38,217 nucleotides of DNA from Pseudomonadota bacterium (lineage in GTDB: Bacteria > Pseudomonadota > Alphaproteobacteria > Reyranellales > Reyranellaceae), in the NCBI GenBank assembly GCA_018240685.1, contig JAFEFG010000042.1, forward strand, positions 1 through 38,217, read 5' to 3'. Position 1 is the stretch's first letter; every line of letters begins with the position of its first letter. The notes beneath the pieces were generated by a model that saw only the letters and a list, made by a program, of their open reading frames with translations, made no database searches and was not told where the DNA came from. The translations under genes were made by a program, and so were the position numbers. Shown here one piece after another: positions 24,521-33,284 of this stretch.

Positions 24521-25466
24521 TCACGGGCGCCCACTTGGCGATCTCGTCGTGGATGAACTTGGCGGTGCGTTCCGGCGACGTGTCGGTCGTGGGTACCGCG
24601 GCGATGTTGTCCAGGAACTTGATGACCGTCGGATCGGTCATCAGCTTGCGCGAGGCCTGGTCGACGGTATCGACGACGTTCTTGGGCAGCCCGGCGGGGC
24701 CGAGGATCAGGTTGAAGGTGTAGGCCTCGTAGCCCTTCACGCCGGCCTCGATCATGGTCGGGATCTCCGGCGCGATCGGTGCGCGCTTGCTGTGGGCATA
24801 GGCGAGGATGCGCACCTTGCCGGCGCGGTGCTGCTGCAGCGTGGTGCTGAAGGTCTCGAACATCCACGCGATGTTGTTGGCCATCAGGTCCTGCAGGGCC
24901 GGTCCCGATCCCTTGTACGGCACGTGCACGACGTCGAGGCCGCCGACCTCGCGTTTGAAGTACTCGCCGGCGAGATGAAGGATGCTGCCGGCGCCCGAGG
25001 AGCCGTAGGAGTACTTGCCGGGGTTCTTCTTCATCAGCTCGACGAGACCCATGACCGAGTCGGGCATCGACGGATGGACGACGAGCACCAGCGGGTTGAC
25101 GCAGATCGAGGAGATCGGCGTGAAGTCCTTCACCGCGTCGTAGGCGGGATGGACGAAGGCGGTCGGATTGATGGCATGGGTGGAAGAGGGGGCGAAGAGG
25201 AAGGTGTAGCCGTCGGGCTTCGCGTTCTTGACCTCGACCGCGCCGATCGACCCTGCGGCGCCCGCCTTGTTCTCCACGATCATCGTCTGCCCCAGCAGCG
25301 GCGTCATCTTCTCGGCGACCATGCGCCCGATGATGTCGGTCGGCCCGGCCGGGGCGAAGGGCACGACGAGGCGAACGGTGCGGCTGGGATACTTGTCCTG
25401 CGCGCGCACGACGGCCGGCGCGGCAAGGGCGCCGAGGCTGGCGGCGAGAAGATGACGGCGTTTCAT
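24492..25466 (-). CDS. Bug/TctC-type tripartite tricarboxylate transporter binding protein
   Basis: The 324-residue protein begins with KRRHLLAASLGALAAPAVVR, a signal peptide with a twin-arginine-like RRHLL. It continues with the Bug family opening YPSRTVRLVVPFAPAGPTDIIGR and VENKAGAAGSIGA, and with PYKGSGPALQDLMANNI near residue 185. Bug proteins capture carboxylates and related compounds for TctAB transporters; no TctA or TctB gene is in the window, as is common for orphan Bug proteins. It is convergent with the permease-hydrolase fusion, overlapping it by 29 bp at the 3' ends. It is divergent from gltX across a 183-bp region that holds two adjacent hairpins. Confidence 0.92.
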   Translation of the reverse strand: MKRRHLLAASLGALAAPAVVRAQDKYPSRTVRLVVPFAPAGPTDIIGRMVAEKMTPLLGQTMIVENKAGAAGSIGAVEVKNAKPDGYTFLFAPSSTHAINPTAFVHPAYDAVKDFTPISSICVNPLVLVVHPSMPDSVMGLVELMKKNPGKYSYGSSGAGSILHLAGEYFKREVGGLDVVHVPYKGSGPALQDLMANNIAWMFETFSTTLQQHRAGKVRILAYAHSKRAPIAPEIPTMIEAGVKGYEAYTFNLILGPAGLPKNVVDTVDQASRKLMTDPTVIKFLDNIAAVPTTDTSPERTAKFIHDEIAKWAPVIKAAGVRIE

Positions 25467-25515
25467 GTGGGCGCTCCCTATGTCTTTCGTTGTCGTTTTT
25501 CTGATCTGTTCCGCG

Positions 25516-25555
25516 GGGCGTTCCGTTGGACGCCCGGCCTGCCTTCTGGGCAGGC
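25516..25555. other. Two adjacent stem-loops in the TctC-gltX intergenic region
   Basis: The first stem-loop (25516-25535) pairs GGGCGTTC with GGACGCCC, allowing one G-T pair, around a 4-base loop. The second (25537-25555) is a perfect GCCTGCC/GGCAGGC stem with loop TTCTG. They lie 50-90 bases upstream of the TctC start and about 95-135 upstream of gltX. They could sit in either leader. No T-run follows on either strand. Confidence 0.4.
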
Positions 25556-25649
25556 TTCGTGTTGCTTCGTTCGGTTTGTTCCTCCCTCGTGCAAGACCTT
25601 AGCGAAGGCCGCTTGACCCGCCAATCCGCGGCCGCCACAAGTCCGGCCC

Positions 25650-26981
25650 ATGACCGCACCGATCGTCCGTTTCGCGCCCAGCCCGACGGGGCTGCTGCAT
25701 GTCGGGAACATCCGGGCGGCCCTGTTCAACTGGCTCTATGCCCGCCGCCATGGTGGCCGCTTCATCCTGCGTCTGGACGACACCGACCGGCAGCGCAGCA
25801 AAGCCGAGTATGAGACCGCGATCGAGCGGGACCTCGCCTGGCTGGGCCTCGCCTGGGACGCAAAGGAGCGGCAGTCCGACCGGCTCGTGCACTACGACGA
25901 GGCGCGCGACCGGCTGGTTGCTTCGGGCCGCCTCTATCCCTGCTTCGAGACGCCGGAAGAACTCGAATTCAAGCGCAAGCGCCTGCTCGCCCAGGGGCGG
26001 CCGCCGGTCTATGACCGCGCCGCGCTTCGCCTCGACGAGACGGCGCGTCAGAAGCTGGAGGCGGAAGGCCGTCGTCCGCACTGGCGCTTCAAGCTCATGC
26101 CGGAGGAGGTGCGCTGGGATGACCTGGTGCGCGGGCCGCAGCATGTCGACGAGGCGAGCCAGAGCGACCCGGTGCTGGTGCGCGCCGACGGTTCCTATCT
26201 CTACAGCTTCACGTCGGTCGTCGACGACATCGCCTTCGGCATCACGCACGTGATCCGGGGCGAGGACCACGTCACCAACACGGGCGCCCAGATCCAGATG
26301 TTCCGCGCTCTCGGTGGCGCGGTACCGGTCTTCGCCCACTTGCCGCTGCTGGTCGATGCCGCCGGCGGCGGCCTCAGCAAGCGCACGGGGTCGCTGTCGA
26401 TCGGCGACCTGCGCGAACGCGGCATCGAGGCGCTGGCGATCGACGCCCTGCTGGCGCGGCTCGGGACGGCCGATCCGGTCGAGCCGGTGGCGTCGCTCGC
26501 GCCGCTGATCGCGACAGTCGACTTCGCGCGCGTCGGCCGTGCCGCGGCGCGCTTTTCCGAGGAGGAACTGGCGCAGCTCAGCGCGCGCACCTTGCACATG
26601 CTGCCCTTTGAGGCGGTGCGCGATCGGCTGGGATCGGATGTCGAGGAGTCGCTGTGGCTCGCCGTGCGCGGCAACCTGTCGACGCTTGCCGATGTCGCCG
26701 CCTGGGCCGCCGTCCTGCACGGCTCCATCGCGCCCGTGATCGAGGATGCGGCCTTCCTGCGGGCGGCCGCCGAAATGCTGCCGCCCGAGCCCTGGACCGA
26801 ACAGAGCTGGAAGGCCTGGACGGCCGCGGTGTCGGCCGCGACGGGCCGCAAGGGCCGCGCGCTGTTCCATCCTCTGCGTCTCGCCCTCACCGCGCGCGAG
26901 ACCGGGCCTGAGATGGCGAAGCTCCTGCCGCTGATGGGCCGGACCCGCGTCGCGGCGCGGCTGCAGGGACAGGCCGCCTGA
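25650..26981 (+). CDS. gltX: Glutamyl-tRNA synthetase, short type
   Basis: Class I aminoacyl-tRNA synthetase, 443 residues, charging tRNA with glutamate. The HIGH-type motif is [11 protein letters not shown] (17-20 HVGN), the KMSKS-type motif is GLSKRTGS (242-245) and FETPEEL with VYDRA are typical GluRS segments. Alphaproteobacteria often carry two GltX proteins, and this shorter one resembles the second type (GltX2), which may have altered tRNA preference. That assignment needs an alignment. No Shine-Dalgarno is visible before the ATG, so the start rests on the conserved N-terminus ([10 protein letters not shown]). Confidence 0.94.
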   Translation: MTAPIVRFAPSPTGLLHVGNIRAALFNWLYARRHGGRFILRLDDTDRQRSKAEYETAIERDLAWLGLAWDAKERQSDRLVHYDEARDRLVASGRLYPCFETPEELEFKRKRLLAQGRPPVYDRAALRLDETARQKLEAEGRRPHWRFKLMPEEVRWDDLVRGPQHVDEASQSDPVLVRADGSYLYSFTSVVDDIAFGITHVIRGEDHVTNTGAQIQMFRALGGAVPVFAHLPLLVDAAGGGLSKRTGSLSIGDLRERGIEALAIDALLARLGTADPVEPVASLAPLIATVDFARVGRAAARFSEEELAQLSARTLHMLPFEAVRDRLGSDVEESLWLAVRGNLSTLADVAAWAAVLHGSIAPVIEDAAFLRAAAEMLPPEPWTEQSWKAWTAAVSAATGRKGRALFHPLRLALTARETGPEMAKLLPLMGRTRVAARLQGQAA

Positions 26982-27027
26982 CTTCATCCTGGCGGAAGGT
27001 CGGGCAGGGCTTTCCGCTTGGCGTCGT

Positions 27028-27054
27028 TTGCGCGCTACGAACCCTTCGTATAAA
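27028..27054 (+). promoter_or_regulatory. Candidate promoter of the cysS leader
   Basis: TATAAA (27049-27054) matches the sigma-70 -10 consensus at 5 of 6 positions. A weak -35 (TTGCGC, 27028-27033) lies 15 bases before it. Transcription would then start near 27061, right at the ATG of the small upstream ORF. The -10 is the convincing part; the -35 is poor. Confidence 0.4.
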
Positions 27055-27062
27055 CAGGGCCC

Positions 27063-27116
27063 ATGTCGTCTTTTCTTCTCCCGCGCGCGGTCGCCGCGCG
27101 ATGTATCGAGCTCTGA
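27063..27116 (+). CDS. Putative leaderless 17-codon upstream ORF with one Cys codon ahead of cysS
   Basis: The frame ATG to TGA encodes MSSFLLPRAVAARCIEL. It starts 8 bases after the TATAAA, so the mRNA would have almost no 5' leader, as for known leaderless leader peptides of alphaproteobacteria. Codon 14 (27102-27104) is TGT, a Cys codon uncommon in GC-rich genes. A stem-loop lies within the ORF just before this codon and another begins one base after the stop. The layout suggests control of cysS by Cys-tRNA charging. The ORF being translated is an inference. Confidence 0.4.
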   Translation: MSSFLLPRAVAARCIEL

Positions 27117-27131
27117 GGCCCGGCTCGGGCC
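27084..27131 (+). promoter_or_regulatory. Pair of GC stem-loops in the cysS leader
   Basis: Stem-loop 1 (27084-27100) is a perfect 7-bp CGCGCGG/CCGCGCG stem with loop TCG, inside the upstream ORF. Stem-loop 2 (27117-27131) is a perfect 6-bp GGCCCG/CGGGCC stem with loop GCT, directly after its stop codon. A ribosome paused at the Cys codon (27102) would cover the 3' arm of the first and the foot of the second. No T-run follows, so intrinsic termination is not supported. Confidence 0.45.
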
Positions 27132-27171
27132 GGTCGGAGTTCGTCTGCGGTTGATCGGGGAGTAAGGGGCG

Positions 27172-28503
<1,332 letters not shown>

Positions 28504-28565
28504 CCGCAACCTATTTCTGAGATATTTTCTCTAGTAAGCTGATTTTTATAGATATTATTTCGTGT
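28504..28565. other. AT-rich patch after cysS
   Basis: This 60-base stretch is rich in A and T (it includes ATATTTTCTC and TTTTTATAGATATTATTT), in sharp contrast to the GC-rich DNA on both sides. I see no gene, clear terminator or repeat in it. It borders the decayed hydrolase and may mark the edge of a past insertion or deletion. Confidence 0.5.
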
Positions 28566-28576
28566 CCTGGCCCGTT

Positions 28577-28832
28577 CTGACCTCGGTGGCGTTCCAGCAT
28601 GAGGGGGCGGGAGGAGCCACAGGCGACGCGGATCGCGCGGAATGCGCAGCGCTGTCCGCCGTCGGCCCCAGCGACCCGGGATGATCCGCCAGATCGCGGA
28701 GCTTGGCATCCAACCGTGAATGACGACCACCGGCCGGCCTGCGCCGAGACTCTCGTACCAGAAGAGGCGTTGGCCGCCCGTCGTCGCGACGAAGCTCGCG
28801 ACAGACCGAGTGGCGACTGGCTGGCATTGCAT
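28577..28832 (-). pseudogene. Remnant of an alpha/beta-hydrolase gene
   Basis: Reading the minus strand from the ATG at 28832, the first 50 or so codons look like the start of an alpha/beta-hydrolase: FVATTGGQRLFWYESLGAG, then RPVVVIHGWMPSSAIWRIIP with the oxyanion HGW motif. After that the expected strand and GHGxS segment are lost in this frame. A neighbouring frame gives AFRAIRVACGSSRPL, which resembles the missing part, so a frameshift is likely. The nucleophile and later domains are absent, and the sequence runs into an AT-rich patch. It is short, broken and lies opposite to the arsR promoter region. I take it as a non-functional relic. Confidence 0.6.
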
Positions 28833-28907
28833 GAAAGCGTCCTGGCTGGCGACGGGCGATGGGCGCGCCGCGACAGCCGGAGGGTCGAATACCGGCAAGG
28901 TAATGGC

Positions 28908-28936
28908 TTGACGGGCGGCCACTTCGTATTTAACGT
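28908..28936 (+). promoter_or_regulatory. Candidate arsR promoter
   Basis: TTGACG (28908-28913) matches the -35 consensus at 5 of 6. With a 17-base spacer the -10 would be TAACGT (28931-28936), a weak match inside the left part of the palindrome. A repressor bound to the palindrome would cover it. Confidence 0.35.
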
Positions 28937-28952
28937 TTAGGTTAAATACGAA
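28923..28952. promoter_or_regulatory. Perfect 12-6-12 palindrome abutting arsR: likely operator
   Basis: TTCGTATTTAAC (28923-28934) is repeated in perfect inverted form at 28941-28952, with spacer GTTTAG. It ends one base before the arsR ATG. ArsR-family repressors bind such AT-rich 12-mer dyads in their own promoters, so autorepression is the natural reading. Confidence 0.75.
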
Positions 28953-28953
28953 C

Positions 28954-29361
28954 ATGGACACGCTTTCCCAGACCTTCTCGGCCTTGGCCGATCCCACCCG
29001 GCGCGCCATCCTGGCGCGGCTGGCCCAGGGCGCCGCCACGGTGGGCGAGCTCGCCGGGCCGTTCGACATGTCGCTGCCCGCGATCTCGCGGCATCTGCGG
29101 GTGCTGACGGACGCCGGTCTGATCGAGCGCCATACGGAGGCGCAGTGGCGCCGCTGCACGCTGCGCGGAGAAGGCTTCCGAGCCGCCGCCGACTGGATCG
29201 ATTTCTACCGCCGCTTCTGGGAGACGCAGTTCGACCAGCTCGACGCTTTCCTCAAGCGCACCGCTTCCGAGCCCGAGCAGGCCCGGCAGAAGGGCAAGAG
29301 CAAATCGCGGCGGCGCTCATCGGCTTCCTCGAGCCCTCGGCGCAACACCTCCGGAGGCTGA
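28954..29361 (+). CDS. ArsR-family winged-helix repressor
   Basis: The 135-residue protein has the ArsR-family winged helix (ALADPTRRAILARLAQG, then TVGELAGPFDMSLPAISRHL and VLTDAGLIERH, residues 10-60). The FYRRFWETQFDQLDAFL that follows is typical of the SdpR-like/AHSA1-linked subgroup. No metal-binding Cys motif is seen, so it probably does not sense metals. The C-terminus is an Arg/Ser-rich tail of about 30 residues. Its start codon directly follows a perfect palindrome and it has only a weak ribosome binding site. The AHSA1 and DUF899 genes downstream form its likely regulon, a common gene set in soil proteobacteria. Confidence 0.88.
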   Translation: MDTLSQTFSALADPTRRAILARLAQGAATVGELAGPFDMSLPAISRHLRVLTDAGLIERHTEAQWRRCTLRGEGFRAAADWIDFYRRFWETQFDQLDAFLKRTASEPEQARQKGKSKSRRRSSASSSPRRNTSGG

Positions 29362-29555
29362 CATGGCAACGCGAGGCACGGCCCGGGAGACGGGGCCGAC
29401 GAGACCCAACGCAGCGCGATGGAGGCGGCGGGCGCCGAGGCCCGTCCGTCGCGGGCGTGGCGGCGCGATGCCGGCCTTCGCCCGTCCCCTGCCTGTTCGT
29501 GCGTTGAAGGGCTGCGATGAGAATTCCGATCGTCCTCTGTCCGGGGTGTGGTGCC

Positions 29556-30023
29556 ATGACCGTCACTGATCTCGATACCCGCACGTTGCGCCTGATGCGC
29601 ATCTTCGATGCACCGCGCGAGCGTGTGTTCGACGCCTGGGCCGTGCAGGAGCAATTCGTCCAGTGGATGTGCCCGCCGGGCGTCACGATCGACGAATGCG
29701 TGATCGACGTGCGGCCCGGCGGCGCCTGGCGCATCCGCGGGCACCACAGCGGCGACCAGGTGTTCGCATCGTCGGGGACGTATCTCGAGGTCGAAAGGCC
29801 GGTGCGTCTGGTCTTCACCTGGGCGCACCATGCCGATGGCGACTACGCCAAGCCGCGTGGCCACGAGACCACGGTGAGGATCGAATTGCGTGCGCTGGGC
29901 GCCAAGACCGAACTGACGCTGCTGCACGGTCCCTTCGCCGACGATCCGAGCACGGAGCGCCATCGCGAAGGCTGGACCGGGTCGTTCGACAAGCTCGAGG
30001 GCTTTCTCAGGAGGACAGCATGA
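29556..30023 (+). CDS. AHSA1/SRPBCC-family ligand-binding-fold protein
   Basis: The 155-residue protein has the START/SRPBCC fold of the AHSA1 family: LRLMRIFDAPRERVFDAWA, WMCPPGVTI, VRPGGAWRI, FTWAHHADG and a C-terminal EGWTGSFDKLEGFL. Such proteins bind hydrophobic ligands, and most bacterial members are uncharacterised. I start it at 29556 because homologues begin close to the LRLMRIFDAP block. An in-frame ATG at 29517, with AAGG 6 bases upstream, would add a CPGC-containing 13-residue extension and is also possible. Its TGA overlaps the ATG of the DUF899 gene. The 194 bp between it and arsR contain no gene I can support. Confidence 0.85.
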   Translation: MTVTDLDTRTLRLMRIFDAPRERVFDAWAVQEQFVQWMCPPGVTIDECVIDVRPGGAWRIRGHHSGDQVFASSGTYLEVERPVRLVFTWAHHADGDYAKPRGHETTVRIELRALGAKTELTLLHGPFADDPSTERHREGWTGSFDKLEGFLRRTA

Positions 30024-30709
30024 CCGACCATCGCATCGTTTCCCACGACGAGTGGATGAAGGCGAGCCAGGGGCTGCTTGCCAAGGAGAAAGAGTTCACC
30101 CGGCTGCGCGAGGAGATGGCGCAGGAGCGTCGCGCGCTTCCCTGGGAAAGGGTCGAGAAGGAATACGTCTTCGAGGCGCCGGAGGGTCGCGTCACCCTTG
30201 CCGACCTGTTCCAGGGTCGGAGCCAGCTCATCGTGCAGCACTTCATGTTCGGCCCCGACTGGAACGAAGGCTGTCCGGGCTGCTCCTACTGGGCGGACAA
30301 TTTCAATGGCATCGAGGCCCATCTCGCCGCCCGCGACACGGCGTTCGCGGCTGTGTCGCGAGGGCCGCTGGACAAGCTCCTCGCCTACAAGGAGCGGATG
30401 GGCTGGACCTTCCGCTGGGTCTCCTCCCGGGGCAGCGACTTCAACTTCGACTACGGCGTCTCGTTCAGGCCCGATACGCCGCAGCCGGCGTACAACTTCG
30501 ATACCGCGACGGTGAAGGGCGAGGAGATGCCGGGCGTCACGGCGTTCCGGAGCGAGGACGGCGTCGTCTACCGCACCTATTCGACCTACGCGCGCGGGCT
30601 CGACCTGCTGAACGGCGCCTACCATCTGCTCGACATCACCTCGAAGGGGCGCGACGAGGCCGGTCTGCCGTTCTCGATGGCCTGGGTCCGCCGTCACGAC
30701 CAGTACTGA
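30020..30709 (+). CDS. DUF899 thioredoxin-like protein
   Basis: The 229-residue protein matches DUF899: the N-terminal helical LLAKEKEFTRLREEMAQERR, then LPWERVEKEYVFEAPEG and FMFGPDWNEGCPGCSYWAD. It ends with VYRTYSTYARGLDLLNGAYH. The CPGC pair in a thioredoxin-like setting suggests redox activity, but the family's function is not established. AGGAGG lies 5 bases before the ATG, which overlaps the previous stop, so it is translationally coupled to the AHSA1 gene. Confidence 0.88.
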   Translation: MTDHRIVSHDEWMKASQGLLAKEKEFTRLREEMAQERRALPWERVEKEYVFEAPEGRVTLADLFQGRSQLIVQHFMFGPDWNEGCPGCSYWADNFNGIEAHLAARDTAFAAVSRGPLDKLLAYKERMGWTFRWVSSRGSDFNFDYGVSFRPDTPQPAYNFDTATVKGEEMPGVTAFRSEDGVVYRTYSTYARGLDLLNGAYHLLDITSKGRDEAGLPFSMAWVRRHDQY

Positions 30710-30895
30710 GACCGGAAGGGGCGCCGCCGGCTTACTGCGGACCTGTTCCTGGTGCCGATCTTCTTCTACTTTCCGGAGATCGAGGAGTTGAAGGCGCTGG
30801 GAAACGCCTCACCTCATCGCATGCGCTGAGCGCGCGAGATAGGCGCCCGGCCGAGCGTCAAGGCGACCGATCCTCAATTCCGGGAGGCTCAACCG

Positions 30896-31183
30896 ATGAC
30901 TCACACCGCGATCTGGCACGGCAAGGTGATCGCCGCGAGCGACCGCACGCTGGAGGTGGGCGGCTACGTCTATTTCCCGCGCGAGTCGGTGCAGATGGAA
31001 CTGCTGACGGCGTCGGCCAGGACGGCCGACGATCTCAAGTGTCCGCACGGGGTGCGGTTCTACGACCTCGCCGACGGCGGCGCCGTCAGCAAGCGCGCCG
31101 CCTGGTCCTACGAGGCCCCTCAGCCCGCGATGAAGCCGGTCGACCACTGGATCGGCTTCTGGGAGGACGTCGAGATAAAGTAG
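30896..31183 (+). CDS. DUF427 family protein
   Basis: The 95-residue protein has the DUF427 core: AIWHGKVIAASDRTLEVGGYVYFP, then TADDLKCPHG and a C-terminal KPVDHWIGFWEDVEI. These are small beta-rich proteins of unknown function. GGGAGG precedes the ATG. It is separated from the DUF899 gene by 186 bp. In that gap a short frame ending at about 30829 reads as a hydrophobic peptide (FLVPIFFYFPEIEELKAL) that could be a gene remnant. Confidence 0.85.
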   Translation: MTHTAIWHGKVIAASDRTLEVGGYVYFPRESVQMELLTASARTADDLKCPHGVRFYDLADGGAVSKRAAWSYEAPQPAMKPVDHWIGFWEDVEIK

Positions 31184-31186
31184 GCG

Positions 31187-31777
31187 TTACTTCGCCGGCG
31201 TGATCGCCGTCACCAGCAGGGGGGTGGCGATCCCGATCACGACATCGCCCACCTTGATCTTCTTCAGCATGTCCTGCTTGGCGATCGAGGTCGCGGCCAG
31301 CGTGCGGACCTGCCCGCCGCGCGGATCGATCAGCGACACCTTGTTGGCGGCCAGATCGACGCCCACGACCACCATCGTGAAGCGGCCCGACTCGATATCG
31401 GACGCGTTGAGGCCCGTCGCCTCGTTGCGCGCCTGATGGGAACCGGGGCCCTTCTGGCGCAGGTTCAGGAGCGTGATCACCTCGTTGTAGGTGATGTCGG
31501 CGGTCGAGCCGTCCTCGATCGCATCGAGATTGTGAACCTTTTCGGAGACTGCCGATTCGTGCAGCCGCCCGTTGGAAGTGGTGAACGCCACCGTCCGCGT
31601 CTCGGGATCGACCGTCTCGACCGTGGCACGGACCGTCACCGTATTGGCGAACGACACGCCGGCACGAGGAACAGCCTGCAAGGTGCCCTGCGCACTCGCC
31701 GGCAGGACGGACGCCAGCGTCAGCGTAGCGGCGACCAGCGACATGCCAGCGGCCCACTTGAACGAACGCATCATCAT
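31187..31777 (-). CDS. Exported protein of unknown function with two similar beta-rich halves
   Basis: I start at the first of three consecutive ATGs (31777), preceded by GGGGG; the frame extends 28 codons further but without signal-peptide character. The 196-residue product has a signal peptide (cleavage near ASA, about residue 29). The mature part seems to hold two copies of one pattern: TVETVDPETRTVAFTTSNG with a later ADITYNEVI, and VVGVDLAANKVSLIDPRGG with a later KVGDVVIGI. This suggests an internal duplication of a small beta domain. I do not recognise a family. It should be periplasmic. It is divergent from ccr. Confidence 0.7.
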   Translation of the reverse strand: MMMRSFKWAAGMSLVAATLTLASVLPASAQGTLQAVPRAGVSFANTVTVRATVETVDPETRTVAFTTSNGRLHESAVSEKVHNLDAIEDGSTADITYNEVITLLNLRQKGPGSHQARNEATGLNASDIESGRFTMVVVGVDLAANKVSLIDPRGGQVRTLAATSIAKQDMLKKIKVGDVVIGIATPLLVTAITPAK

Positions 31778-31879
31778 CGACGGGTACCCCCAATGGAACT
31801 CTAACGCCCGCGGACAATAACGATCAGATTCGGCAGCGCAATCCTCGATCAGAGCGCCCACTCCACAGGCGCCAGTGTA

Positions 31880-31905
31880 ATTTTATTATGTTCTGGTGCT
31901 GTCAA
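31880..31905 (-). promoter_or_regulatory. Candidate promoter of the exported-protein gene
   Basis: On the minus strand a perfect TTGACA -35 (31905-31900) is followed by AT-rich DNA with TAAAAT (31885-31880). The 14-base spacing is shorter than ideal, so the -10 assignment is unsure. The leader would be about 95 bases. Confidence 0.3.
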
Positions 31906-31988
31906 TCGTTTCATTTCGTGTTTTGTGCATTGCAATCTCGCAGCCGCAACAATAGGCTTGGTCCAACTAATTCGGAGGAGCCATTACC

Positions 31989-33278
31989 ATGACCGTTGTC
32001 GCTTTCGCAGCGCGACCTCACCCGACGGCCAACCAGCCCAAGAAGGATCTCTACGAGGTCGGGGAGATTCCGCCGCTCGGGCATGTGCCGAAGAATATGT
32101 ATGCTTGGGTCATCCGGCGCGATCGTCACGGCCCGCCCGAGCAGTCCATGCAGCTCGAGGTCGTCCCGACCCATACGATCGGCGAGGACGAGGTGCTGGT
32201 TCTCGTGATGGCCGCGGGCGTCAACTACAACGGCGTCTGGGCCGGCCTCGGGATTCCGATCTCGCCGTTCGACGTCCACAAGCAGCCCTTCCACATCGCC
32301 GGCTCCGACGCGGCCGGAATCGTCTGGGCGGTCGGCGCCAAGGTGAAGCGCTGGAAGGTGGGCGACGAGGTCGTCATCCACTGCAACCAGGACGACGGCG
32401 ACGACGAGGAGTGCAACGGCGGCGATCCGATGTTCTCCACCAGCCAGCGCATCTGGGGTTACGAGACGCCCGACGGCTCGTTCGCCCAGTTCTGCCGGGT
32501 GCAGGCGCGCCAGCTCATGAGGCGGCCGCAGCATCTCACCTGGGAGGAGAGCGCCTGCTACACGCTCACGCTGGCGACCGCCTATCGCATGCTGTTCGGC
32601 CATCGTCCGCACATCCTGCGGCCGGGCCACAACGTGCTGGTGTGGGGCGCGGCGGGCGGCATCGGCTCGATGGCGGTGCAGCTCATCGCCACTGCCGGCG
32701 CCAACGCCATCGGCGTGATCTCCGATCCTTCCAAGAAGGATTTCGTGATGTCGCTCGGCGCGCGCGGCGTCGTCAACCGCAACGACTACGACTGCTGGGG
32801 CCAGCTTCCCGACGTCGACGACCAGAAGACCTACGCCGAGTACATGAAGCGGGTGCGCAAGTTCGGCGCCGGCATCTGGGAGATCACCGGCAAGGGCAAC
32901 GACGTCGACTTCGTGTTCGAGCATCCCGGCGAGCAGACCTTCCCGGTATCCTGCTTCATCGTGAAGCGCGGCGGCATGGTGGTCTTCTGCGCCGGCACCA
33001 CCGGCTACAACCTCACCATGGACGCCCGCTTCGTGTGGATGCGCCAGAAGCGCATCCAGGGCAGCCATTTCGCCAACCTCCTGCAGGCGAGCCAGGCCAA
33101 CCAGCTCGTGATCGAGCGGCGCGTCGATCCCTGCATGAGCGAGGTGTTCGACTGGGCCGACATTCCCAAGGCCCATACCAAGATGTGGAAGAACCAGCAC
33201 AAGCCCGGGAATATGGCGGTCCTCGTTTCCGCCAAGCGCCCCGGCATGCGCACCCTGGAAGACGCTCTGGAAGACTGA
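31989..33278 (+). CDS. ccr: Crotonyl-CoA carboxylase/reductase
   Basis: Ccr reductively carboxylates crotonyl-CoA to ethylmalonyl-CoA with NADPH and CO2, the key step of the ethylmalonyl-CoA pathway for acetyl-CoA assimilation. The 429-residue MDR-fold protein shows PLGHVPKNMYAWVIRRDRHG, the family's GVNYNGVWAGLG with Asn81 at the CO2-binding position, WGYETPDGSFAQF, and the NADP motif WGAAGGIGSMAVQ. GSHFANL carries His360, the counterpart of the other CO2-binding His. The long loop with CNQDDGDDEECNGGDP is typical of Ccr and absent from ordinary enoyl reductases. GGAGGAG lies about 9 bases before the ATG. It is followed by mcd after 6 bp. Confidence 0.95.
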   Translation: MTVVAFAARPHPTANQPKKDLYEVGEIPPLGHVPKNMYAWVIRRDRHGPPEQSMQLEVVPTHTIGEDEVLVLVMAAGVNYNGVWAGLGIPISPFDVHKQPFHIAGSDAAGIVWAVGAKVKRWKVGDEVVIHCNQDDGDDEECNGGDPMFSTSQRIWGYETPDGSFAQFCRVQARQLMRRPQHLTWEESACYTLTLATAYRMLFGHRPHILRPGHNVLVWGAAGGIGSMAVQLIATAGANAIGVISDPSKKDFVMSLGARGVVNRNDYDCWGQLPDVDDQKTYAEYMKRVRKFGAGIWEITGKGNDVDFVFEHPGEQTFPVSCFIVKRGGMVVFCAGTTGYNLTMDARFVWMRQKRIQGSHFANLLQASQANQLVIERRVDPCMSEVFDWADIPKAHTKMWKNQHKPGNMAVLVSAKRPGMRTLEDALED

Positions 33279-33284
33279 ATACTG

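Noticed and set aside
25480..25602. 40-codon ORF between the TctC-type gene and gltX
   Set aside because: It lies across two GC hairpins, has no ribosome binding site and no recognisable peptide; chance is the simpler explanation.
26982..27171. T-box riboswitch ahead of cysS
   Set aside because: No T-box sequence or specifier stem is visible, and T-boxes are not typical of alphaproteobacteria. The short Cys-containing ORF is the better candidate.
28833..29159. Minus-strand extension of the decayed hydrolase frame into the arsR gene
   Set aside because: It covers the palindrome and the winged helix of arsR antisense and has no family resemblance before the hydrolase start.
29363..29569. 68-codon frame between arsR and the AHSA1 gene
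   Set aside because: Arg/Pro-rich composition, no domain, and it overlaps the AHSA1 start. A start 2 bases after the arsR stop is not enough evidence.
30735..30829. Hydrophobic peptide frame ending FYFPEIEELKALGNASPH
   Set aside because: No start codon or ribosome site was found. It may be a relic of a membrane-protein C-terminus but is too short to name.
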